Of a stretch of 64,000 bases of DNA, positions 23,560 to 32,674 are shown piece after piece. Numbering within the stretch: position 1 is the stretch's first letter; every line of letters begins with the position of its first letter. The notes under the pieces are model-generated. The model was not told the DNA's origin. It saw only the letters and a list, made by a program, of their open reading frames with translations, and did not search any database. The stretch covers positions 16,350,001 through 16,414,000 of the forward strand of contig NC_046676.1 in NCBI RefSeq assembly GCF_003369915.1, given 5' to 3'. A program made the translations under genes and the position numbers. This DNA is from Drosophila miranda (taxonomy: Eukaryota; Arthropoda; Insecta; Diptera; Drosophilidae).

Positions 23560-25960
23560 ATGGTTTATAATATTTACACTTTTAAATCTTTTACTGAGAT
23601 TAGCTACTATGGGCTGTGTATGGTTTATTGGTGGCATTGTGTGAATCGAGGAATGAAGCACCTGTTCCTGGACTGCTTTTCGTCCTTAGCTGCGGCAATT
23701 TCCCGTGGCTTGCCACTCCAACGGCGGCTGGCATTGACTGGAATTTTAATTTAATTGTCAGCAATTGACAGAAATACACAAAATCCACTTCGGAGTGTCG
23801 ACCAAACGATATTAAGACGCCAGCAGCTGGTGTTGACATAAAAACGCAATAAAAATACGTCCCGTCCTCAAAACGAATCGAAACGAAACGAGTGAGATCG
23901 TATGGCCAATGGAAAGTCGAAGCTCGAATACCCTTTTGTGGAGAACGCCCTTAAGACGCAGAGCACACTCTTACAATAGATTGAATTGCTCCTAAGCCAA
24001 CTACAACGTATGCTTATAATTCACATCTGACTTTTCAGGAACATTTTCATGATATTCTGCGAATACCTACTCCTCAATGAAAAAGAGAGTAGGGTATCGT
24101 CGGAAAAATCACTTAAAATCAATTGAATGTGACCAACAGTGTTTGGCTGTACCAATGACGAGAATTACAGTGAAAATATCGACGACAATGCGTTCTGTTG
24201 GCGTTGTGCAGCCACAGCTTATTGGATTTTCGCCGTGAGAAGCTGTTGACAACATTTGTTAGTCACTATTGGAGCAGGGGGCTTCCGACAGTGACAGTTG
24301 GTATGAGGAAGCACTGATTAAACACAGGGACATAAGCCTCTATAATTGTCCGAAAGTCCTGCGGTTGGAAACGCTTGTCTTCCACAGCACGTCTTATTGA
24401 AATCGAACATTTGCGTAAATAACCGCTCACGCACATGCAAGTGGGAGACAATTATGTATATTATTTACCAAACACAATACACAAGAGCACAATGGAATGG
24501 CCGTTTCCCTGCCGTTCCAATGAAAATAAAGCAAAAATACAAATATTAACCGCAAAAGCGATGCTCCCATCTGCCATTTTGTCCCTTGGCTCCATCCTCC
24601 TTTTGGATGTGACGTGGGTGTGTGCAGTCGCCTGTATTTATGCATTTATAGTCGTTCATCTGTGGGTGTACGAGTATGCATATTGAATGGATAAAGGGGA
24701 TTTGCGTTTATTACGTACTGGGTCTGGCCCGGTTACTCGCCTGACTGTGGGTGGGGCCGCCGCCGCCATCTACCACCCAATGGTGGCAACACGCAGGAAA
24801 CATTTTTGTTGTGCCATTTCCATTGTTATACATTTTCGTTTTACATACACGCAGCAATAACGGGCACACCAACCCCTTCCATTGTATATTTTATAAACAA
24901 GAGCAGATAGGCTTTCGCCTGATGTTTACCCAAATAATTGGCACTTCACAATAACTTCAGTTTGACAAAGCTTAGCAAACATCACTACTTTCCTTACCAT
25001 AACATGCATATATGCATTTCCATTCTGGCGTAACGTTTTCAAAGAGTTTCACATGCAATTATCTATCAATTGTTTGAATAAGTTAACATTTAATAAATTT
25101 TAAAAATATTATCTTTAAAAAATTATATGGAAATGTGTTTTTATTGACTTTAAATATTTTTTGGCATGGTGGTTCTTTTTGGTTCTGCCCAACTATTTTA
25201 TTTTAAATATAATTAACCGACAATTGAATGCAACGATTTTTAGCAAAGGCACGAACCTTCGGCTTTTAGCGTAGCTCCACACCAATATACATTTGTATAT
25301 CGATAACTTTCAACCAAAAATGCACAAATCTTATAGAAAATGTATATTTAAATAATATTAAATAATTTCACTAAAAATGCTACATCAAAAATGTTTCTTG
25401 AACCGTACTTAATAAAATTGCAGGGGTTTTTTGAGCATTTACTACTATTTGATTTTAATGATTTAATTTTTGCCAAACATTCATTATAAGAAATTTTACT
25501 TTATCTATCCAAAAAATAACCCTAAACTATTCCTCTAGTAGCTCAAATCCCTTCCAGATGTAGACTTCGGCGTTGGGAAACTGACAACGGGAAATGGTCA
25601 CTTAAGTTAATTGGCTAAAATAGCAGACAATGAAAGAACAGAAATTAAACATACTCCGTTTACTCATTTCACAATTTGAATACATTTGATTAGCTACAAA
25701 TTAAAAATGCATATGCATCAACTACATAAATGTTATTCATAAAATGGCAACGTATGCTAGTACACGATTCAGTGACAAGTAGTTTCAATTATTAGTGTAA
25801 TTGTACGTGTCCTCGAGGCGATGGCAGCGACGTCGTGTTGTGCGACGATCACAAATTGAAAACGGTGGCGGGCACCCAATAAATAAAAATGAACTAAAAA
25901 CTAGATAATAAAAAAAATTTTAGCACGTGCACGTAGAAATGAGATTGATGGCGGGTAGCA
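23560..25960. other. Intergenic spacer, no gene recognised
   Basis: AT-rich sequence with no domain-bearing open frame, no tRNA and no repeat array. The 3' UTR and poly(A) site of the minus-strand TMX2 gene should lie at the right end. Confidence 0.5.
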
Positions 25961-25964
25961 GTGA

Positions 25965-26798
25965 TTACTGCGACTTCTTAGACTCCAAAGGAGACGTCGT
26001 CTTCTTGGCAGATTCCGGCAACCGCTCCATAGCCTGCTTGTATAGCTGGTTCAGTCCAAATGTGGCACGTACATTGTCGCTGGAGAAGAAGAACTTTTGC
26101 AGCTTGCCCTTGTTATCCACGCAGGGGCGACGATCCACTTCTTTTCCCTGCTGGAACAACACAACTGTGGGCAACTGGCGGGAGAAGCTGCTGTCCGAAA
26201 TGCGATACTTTTGGGCCACATCCGGAAAACGGCCAATGTCAATCTTTCCAAATCTCAAATACTCAGCGTTGTACTCGTGGGAGAGTTCTGCAAACACGGG
26301 GGCGAAGTTGACACAGCTCGGATTCCAAACGGTATAGAAGCAAATCAACCAACTGGTGCGCTTGTCCCTCACCAGCTCCTCCTCGAACACCTGGGAATTG
26401 CGGAAGTAGGTGATGTGCTCGGGTCCTCGATACGACGGCTCCGGCAGAACCATGCCAACCAGCACGCACATCAGAAGGAAGCCCAGGCCAAAGCGAAAGT
26501 CCGCGTAGCCCCAGAGTATGGCATTGGCCACCTTTGTGTAGAGGAACGACGACGACAGATAGTTAATCATGGTGACGCTGCCGGTTTTGCGCGACCGTAT
26601 CATTACGACGATAAGTAAGAAGAACAGTATCTCTGCCTCGCGGCTGTCCAGATCGCAGACATCGTCCTCTTCGCCAACGTTGAAGATGCGGGTGCATATA
26701 AACTTTGTCTTCTTCGCCAGCAAATACGAGAGGGCCATCAATATATTCACCCAGTAGTAGGGCAATGCGAGTGTTCCTAGCTGCTTCTTCCACGTCAT
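25965..26798 (-). CDS. CG11007: Thioredoxin-related transmembrane protein 2 (TMX2) homologue
   Basis: A 277-residue intronless ER-membrane protein matching the TMX2 family. The N-terminal part has hydrophobic segments near residues 12-28, 54-68 and 102-119. The thioredoxin-like domain runs about 130-250, with the active-site region 'YTVWNPSCVNFAP' (154-167) and the cis-proline loop 'QLPTVV' (208-213). The first cysteine of CXXC is replaced, leaving NPSC. Vertebrate TMX2 likewise has SNDC, so a classical dithiol exchange is unlikely. The C-terminus KKSQ fits a dilysine ER-retrieval signal (KKXX). In mammals TMX2 is an ER/MAM redox-related protein; the fly function is poorly known. Its upstream side carries the amplified Motif 1/DRE array. 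The CG11007 symbol is recalled from the 56E gene order and not searched. Confidence 0.85.
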   Translation of the reverse strand: MTWKKQLGTLALPYYWVNILMALSYLLAKKTKFICTRIFNVGEEDDVCDLDSREAEILFFLLIVVMIRSRKTGSVTMINYLSSSFLYTKVANAILWGYADFRFGLGFLLMCVLVGMVLPEPSYRGPEHITYFRNSQVFEEELVRDKRTSWLICFYTVWNPSCVNFAPVFAELSHEYNAEYLRFGKIDIGRFPDVAQKYRISDSSFSRQLPTVVLFQQGKEVDRRPCVDNKGKLQKFFFSSDNVRATFGLNQLYKQAMERLPESAKKTTSPLESKKSQ

Positions 26799-26884
26799 CG
26801 TATGTGCTTGCCTTGGCCGATGTAGGTTATGCTTTTTTTAATTAACAATTTCCCGTGATTTTCTTTTTCTCAATTTCGACAGTG

Positions 26885-27149
26885 TTGTTGTTGTTGTTAA
26901 AATTAGTTGTTGTTGTTAGCAGTGTGACCGCTCACCCCTATCGATATCAACCTCTCAGTTGTTAAAATTAGTTGTTGTTGTTAGCAGTGTGACCGCTCAC
27001 CCCTATCGATATCAACCTCTCAGTTGTTAAAATGAGTTGTTGTTGTTAGCAGTGTGACCGCTCACCCCTATCGATATCAACCTCTCAGTGTTGTTAAAAT
27101 TAGTTGTTGTTGTTAGCAGTGTGACCGCTCACCCCTATCGATATCAACC
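26885..27149 (-). promoter_or_regulatory. Four-copy tandem promoter cassette (Motif 1 + DRE) upstream of TMX2
   Basis: Four near-identical copies of a 65-bp unit (the last spacing is 67 bp because of an extra GT). Each contains, on the minus strand, the DRE palindrome TATCGATA followed 3' by GCGGTCACACTGCT, the Motif 1 consensus bound by M1BP, then a TTG/TTA repeat spacer. Motif 1 sites start at 26918, 26983, 27048 and 27115 (plus-strand coordinates). DRE sites are at 26939-26946, the equivalents one unit on, and 27136-27143. Orientation and distance (120-350 bp from the TMX2 start codon) fit a housekeeping TATA-less promoter. Only one copy is expected; here the core promoter itself has been amplified in tandem. 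Confidence 0.8.
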
Positions 27150-27164
27150 AAGCTCTGCTTTACA

Positions 27165-28112
27165 TATTCCTCGTTTTTGATATTCCGTTGAATATTACTA
27201 GCTATATAGAACATTTGGCCGTGCCCACATAATTTTAGCCCATTGATGAATCAATTTTCTACACAATTGGTTAGTTTTAAGTCCTTGCTTTTATTGTATT
27301 TTGACTAAAACAAGGTTTAAACAAAATAGTTCAACAAAAATTCAGTCGCAATGTTGCTGGTATTTTAAGACATGATGCGTGTATAGGCCTTTGTACACCC
27401 TATTTTGTTAATTTTATATGAAGATCAAACGTAATTTATTAAGACCTTTTCTCAAATTGATATTCTTTAGACATATTCAAGTACATTATTAGTATCTTGT
27501 ATATATTTATGTCGATCCTGATACCTACTGAGCCTTGGAAGACAAACATATTCACAATTCTATAACATCCATTTTCCCCAGGGTATGTGTGCATGGAATT
27601 AGCAACATGTTTGTGTTTGGAATGAGACTCATTGTTGCAATAGCAAAACTGCGGCGAATCGGGTATTGCCTATATTTCAAGCTATAGATGCCCACTTAGC
27701 TTTATCCCATAGATAAATGCATTTTCTACAAGATTGCTTCTTTTAATAACCTTTACGTAATTTATTTTGACTAAAATACGGTTTTCAAGTAAATGTTGCC
27801 GCAACAGTGTGTATGGAATGTGCAACATTGTGTATGGAACGAGACTCATTGTTGCTAAAGCGAAACTGCGGCGAACTGCGGCGAACTGCGGCGAACTGCG
27901 GCGAACTGCGGCGAACTCAAATTCGATTCAAAAAACGACCAATTCTTTGTTCCGTTGAATAATACTATCTATATGGAACATTTAGCCATGCCCACTCAAT
28001 TTTGTACGATTGATGAATCAATTCTATACATGATTGGCCTATTCGAAATACTTGCTTTTATTGGATTTCTATATAACATTGAAAATTAAATTAATATTAA
28101 ATGTCAGCGATG
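27165..28112 (+). repeat. Interspersed AT-rich repeat, copies 1-2
   Basis: Begins with TCCTCGTTTTTGATATTCCG and includes a 'GCCCACATAATTTTA' block, a 'TGCTTTTATTG' block and a CCCTATTTTGTTAATTTTATA block. All recur at 28.3-29.7 kb and inverted at 42-43.1 kb. The second half (27560-28112) recurs almost intact at about 29056-29355. There are no coding frames. This is a non-autonomous repeat family; a DINE-1/Helitron-type identity is possible but unproven. Confidence 0.7.
27865..27917. repeat. Decamer tandem repeat (GCGGCGAACT)n
   Basis: Five consecutive copies of a GC-rich 10-mer inside an AT-rich interspersed repeat. The sister copy at about 29138-29171 has about three units, one varying as GCGGCGACCT. 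Copy number therefore differs between two otherwise similar repeat copies. Confidence 0.9.
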
Positions 28113-28136
28113 TTTTTTGAACTAGAGTTGGAGAAC

Positions 28137-28240
28137 TATCGATTGCACTGTCGATGTTTTCGAAAACCTATCGTCTACTATCGATGGTGCCCACTATCGA
28201 CAGCAGTGTGACCGCGGACTTATCGTTAAAATATATCGTC
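28137..28240. promoter_or_regulatory. CGATA/TATCG cluster with Motif 1 (insulator- or promoter-like)
   Basis: At least six TATCG/CGATA words occur in about 100 bp, including two TATCGAT sites, next to AGCAGTGTGACCGC (28202-28215, Motif 1 in minus orientation). BEAF-32 binds clusters of CGATA, and DREF binds the overlapping DRE, so this is a candidate boundary or promoter element. On its right side it continues into minus-strand GGTATATTTT-type Motif 6 matches and then the interspersed repeat. Confidence 0.5.
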
Positions 28241-28309
28241 CCACAGAAAGATTTCAAAATATACCATCTCATTTAAAAAATCTACCGTATACTGACGAAT
28301 TCAAGTTCT

Positions 28310-28560
28310 ATTATTCATATTCCTCGTTTTTGATATTCCGTTGAATATTACTAGCTATATAGAACATTTAGCCGTGCCCACATAATTTTAGCCCATTGAT
28401 GAATCAATTTTCTAATTGACTGTTGTATTCTTAATACTTGCTTTTATTGCATTTTGCGTAAAAAGAGGTTTTAGCGAAATAAGTCAAACAAAAAGCAAGT
28501 AGCGAAATAGGTCAATCAAGACAAACGAAAAAGGAAATTCGTTCATATTGCTCAATTTTA
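28310..28560 (+). repeat. Interspersed AT-rich repeat, copy 3 (partial)
   Basis: Repeats the start of copy 1 closely (TCCTCGTTTTTGATATTCCG, then GAATATTACTAGCTATATAG and the GCCCACATAATTTTAG block). It then diverges near 28430. Confidence 0.65.
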
Positions 28561-29356
28561 ATATTCCATTGAATAATGCTGACTAACTAAATTTCTCAGC
28601 AATGCCCACATAGTTTTATTCCATTAATGAATCAATTTTCTACAAGATTGGTTAGTTTTTAATCCTTGCTTTTATTGTATTTATTGTAAAAAAAGGTTTA
28701 AACGAAAAAGTTCAACAAAAAAAGAGTCGCTATATTGCGTGTAAGCCGTATATAGGCCTTTCTATACCCTATTTTGTTAATTTTATATGAAAGTATATAT
28801 ATTGATATGAAGATAAAACGTAACTAATAAAGACCTTTTCTCAAATTGACATTTCTTAGACATATTCATGTATATGATGAGTGTTTTGTATATATATCTC
28901 GATCCTGATACCTATTCATGGTCCCTACAAGAAGACAATAAGCTTTAAAATATCGTTGAAATAATGAAAACAATATTAAATAATATTGAATTATATTAAA
29001 ATATATTTAAAATTAATTGTTTTTGCCTGGGATGACAAACATATTCAGAATTCTATAACATCCATTTCCCCCAGGGTATGTGTGCATGGAATTAGCAACA
29101 TGTTTGTGTATGGAACGAGACTCATTGCTGCTAAAGCGAACTGCGGCGACCTGCGGCGAACTGCGGCGAACTCAAATTCGATTCAAAAAACGACCAATTC
29201 CTCATATTCTATGTTCCGTTGAATAATACTATCTATATGGAACATTTAGCCACGCCCACTCAATTTTGTACGATTGATGAATCAATTCTATACATGATTG
29301 GCCTATTCGAAATACTTGCTTTTATTGGATTTCTATATAACATTGAAAATTAAATT
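28560..29356 (+). repeat. Interspersed AT-rich repeat, copies 4-5
   Basis: Contains the CCCTATTTTGTTAATTTTATA block (28766), a CCCCAGGGTATGTGTGCATG block (29074), the GCGGCGAACT decamers and the 'TTGTACGATTGATGAATCAA' block. Order is the same as in 27165-28112, so the two stretches are direct, partly rearranged duplicates. Confidence 0.65.
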
Positions 29357-29399
29357 GATAGATTGATGAAATTGAAAAAATACCATGGGAGCGCGGCGA

Positions 29400-29690
29400 A
29401 AACCAGTATTTCTACAGTATGACCCTCAGAACAGCACCGAAACATACCGTCTCATTTTGAAAATATACCGTAAATATACTGACAAATTCAAGTTATATTT
29501 TATAAATTCCTCGTTTTTGATATTCCGTGGAATATTCTCAGCTATATAGAACATTTAGCCATGCCCACATAATTTAATACGATTGGTGAATCAATTTTCT
29601 ACTAGATAGGCTAATTTAAAGTTCCGATCTTTATTGAATGGTTTATAAAATAAAGTTTGAACAAAAGAGGTCAACAACAATTTCGACAAA
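29400..29690 (+). repeat. Interspersed AT-rich repeat, copy 6, with degraded Motif 6/Motif 1 end
   Basis: At 29400-29480 lies a weakened version of the promoter-like end: 'ACAGTATGACCCTCAG' and several ATATACCGT words. It runs straight into TCCTCGTTTTTGATATTCCG at 29509. This is the same junction seen at 28.3 kb and, inverted, at 43.1 kb. Confidence 0.6.
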
Positions 29691-31550
29691 AGTAATTATT
29701 TTACATGGTAACTATACTATATCTACATAATAGCTACATGTTAACTACATTTGTATGTAAATATAAAAACCGAGACATGCAATGGAAATGTGCACATTTT
29801 TACAAGTATGGCCGACAACACTTTGAAAAAATTAAGGGTTTAATGGCAAACGATCCAGAATTGGTTGTTGATCACGAACTTACAACCGCTATGGACTAGA
29901 AAATGGCTCTAAATGGCATTTCTACATTTCTATAAAATACTAGAAAATACTATTAAGAGTATACAAATTTGCATGGTAAATTGGCAGTACGCCATCAAAA
30001 TTCATATTCCTCGATTTAAACATTATTACTAGATAAATATATCCCTCATCCCTGAACACAGAATTTTAGATATGACTTCTTATTTGATTGTGGTTAAATA
30101 ATGATTAAATAAAATCGGTCAACAAAAAATAAAAGCATGAAAGTGAGAGTATGTGAAAAAGGTATACACTACAACGGAAAACGCACAGCAACACTACAAG
30201 CTAGTATTGTAAGCTGCTCGCAATAGTATGGCGCGAAGCAGTTGTCGATAACATTAGAATTTAAATCAAATCTTCAGTTAAAAAATGTTTCTTACTGCAT
30301 ATGTTATTTATTCTGCTTGAAATTGTTACGTCAGATTTTTGCAAGAGTCATTGACGGCTCGTTGAACTTTGCTGGGAAGGTCTCTCGAAGAATAACAGAT
30401 GACCGGGATATTCATTATCAGAACACACGCCAGCCGAATTTATAACAAAAAAATTGTAATCAGTAAAACTCACTGACTCTACGTGATCATAGGCAGACGC
30501 TCGTGGCTGCAGACACTCTCATAATCAATTAAAAATTTTTATTTCGGGCCTCCTTTTTTGATTTTTTGTCAAATTATACCAACAAGCGTGTTTGAAATGA
30601 TTGCATGAATTAGAAACACACATTACAGAGTATTGCTTGAGCTATCTGCATCTTGACTTGCTGGGAACATTGTGTAAAGATTAAATTTTATAGTAAACAC
30701 ATTTCGCGTCACACAATTAAATGATTTATTTCTGATTGTATTCTTGTGATCGCGGGTCATGGAGATCGAACCTCCCACTCATGTATATACTGGTTTTACT
30801 GCTCTACATTGTATAGCATTGTTTACTGATTATATTAGAAACATGGTGGTACGAAAAATGCCTTTCCGCTTACCCTTAAAAAATGTTGTAGCAGTACAAA
30901 TGCTTCATGAAAAGTGCATACGCACCGAGGTGAGGAGGTTATATTATATATTTATGGATTCTTATTGTCAACAATATAAATATTCTAGTGAAAATATAAA
31001 TAAACAACCTGCACTTAGGTCAGTTTTTAATATTATCAGAAACGTCCCAGACCTTATACGTTTACTATTCTAGTATATATTTCAATGTGACTCAAACCGG
31101 TTTTAGCTGCCTCGTTATTGAGCTTTAGAGCCTTAGATTAACGTATCTTCATGGTCAACGAAGATGTGCTCTCTAATCCTTTGGTTTGATGGGGAGATGT
31201 ATATACTCGTAAAGCCCAGATTCGCATCAAAATCGTTATCCGATTATCGAAATATCTGGCCAAAACAGGGCCTCTTTCTCTGTGCCACACATATTCGCTG
31301 ACGCCTTGAAAAATCACTGGTAGCTGAAACAAATAGACCTCACCTCAAGACTAGCTAGTCAAAACAAAAACAAAACCAAAAACAAAACCAAAACAAGAGC
31401 AAGAGCAAAGGCAGCTGATAACTAGACGAAAGCAAAATGGCGATCGATCGCTTGCCGGTGCTATCAGGGCAACCTGATCTCCCGTCTCTCTAACAGGTCC
31501 ACATTTCGCTTATCGCCATAGAAGAGCCTCGATTCCGATTCCGATTCAGA
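29690..31550. other. Spacer with two unassigned short open frames
   Basis: An open frame of 64 codons (29705-29899, +) and one of 104 codons (30759-31073, +) lie in AT-rich DNA. The second, rich in aromatic and basic residues, does not match any family I recognise. They may be remnants of one decayed gene or mobile element, or chance. No promoter or splice sites were assigned. Confidence 0.3.
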
Positions 31551-31574
31551 TTCAGAAGCTCTGAACACGCGGTC

Positions 31575-31612
31575 TATAAATTGCAATGGATTCGAAGCGG
31601 CAAACTCAGTTC
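31575..31612 (+). promoter_or_regulatory. TATA-box / initiator core promoter of the 124-aa gene
   Basis: TATAAA at 31575-31580 is followed about 31 bp later by TCAGTTCAGTT, an arthropod initiator match, giving a predicted start near 31606-31613. The start codon of the downstream gene is about 260 bp further on. Confidence 0.6.
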
Positions 31613-31869
31613 AGTTCTGAACCTTGTGCCGTGTGCTTTCGTCGGGAGCTAATAAAAATTTTCGTTGATCATCGAGAAAAACCAATCAGACAGTTTTGGC
31701 ATTAAATGCCCTGTGGTCTAAGACAAATTGTGCTAATATTGAATTGAATTTAATTGGCTCTAGTTTGAAGCAAATTTATATTCGACCAAAGAAGTTCTTG
31801 GAAATATTTCGACAAAGCGAAGTATTCCCGATTACCCAACTCGCCGCCGACTTTGATTTTTGTCTTTGA

Positions 31870-32380
31870 ATGCTGCTCCAGCAGACCGAAAATTCCACCA
31901 AGTTCAATCAGCATTTCACAGAGTGCTGGAATCAGTTAAGCCTGCAGAGAAGGTCCGACATATTATCCGTTCTCAGCACCATATCCTTCAGCGGTTAGTA
32001 ACTCCCAGGACTCCTAGAGCTCCATCTCTTAATGCATCCTATCCCAACAGCTGCTAAGATGGCCACCATGCCCCAGGGTGCATTTGCCGCCTGCAAGATT
32101 CGCCAGCAATTCAACGAGCGCGAGATGATCGTCTCCCGCATGAGATCTGGGACAGATAAGACTGCAGTTGACAACAACACAGCTCGTGAGTACAGGGACC
32201 AATAGGTCACTTGTATTGCCCAGCAATTCTTTCCCTCTCTCTACACTCTGTTCTCTGCTTCCAGAACGGGAATACTCTCCGGTCAAGTATAATGACAAGC
32301 TAATGAACTCTATTTGGGGCCTCTACAACCGTTACTCGCCGCACAACGTCAAGAAGAACGAGTACGCTCCCACCAAATAA
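31870..32380 (+). CDS. Small three-exon conserved-type protein (124 aa), unknown function
   Basis: Three exons were reconstructed: 31870-31993, 32051-32185 and 32265-32380. Introns are 57 and 79 bp with GT/AG ends (gttagt..cccaacag; gtgagt..gcttccag), and the frame is continuous across both. The ATG directly follows an in-frame TGA, which fixes the upstream limit. The 124-residue product is basic and soluble, without a signal peptide or membrane segment. It ends in 'KYNDKLMNSIWGLYNRYSPH..KKNEYAPTK', a Tyr/Asn-rich tail. I do not recognise the family. A TATA/Inr promoter lies at 31575 and AATAAA at 32626. It converges on PACRG, with about 300 bp between stops. A sperm or ciliary role is possible from the neighbourhood only. 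Confidence 0.75.
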
Positions 32381-32674
32381 GACCCTATCGCAGGCGCAGC
32401 AGCTTTGCTTATAAGGAAGCTGTTCTGCCGTGTCGCTGCCTATACCCTTTCTAGGTATAGGCCGACACAATCATATATATATATGAACTCAACTATATAT
32501 ACACACTACTTATATATCCCCCTTAACCTGCGCATGAAAAATTAACCCCAAAAAAAGGTAATCCTTGGTAACAAAATTGAATTTAATTAATCACATCTAC
32601 TTTGATGCTGTAATATATAAATTACAATAAATACTTATGATGCAAAAAGAGCAAGGCATAAGGGCGGTGCACAC

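Noticed and set aside
30755-30830. tRNA-like B box on the minus strand (GGTTCGAT flanked by GGAG/CTCC)
   Set aside because: No complete cloverleaf; the acceptor and anticodon arms do not pair. At most a tRNA relic.
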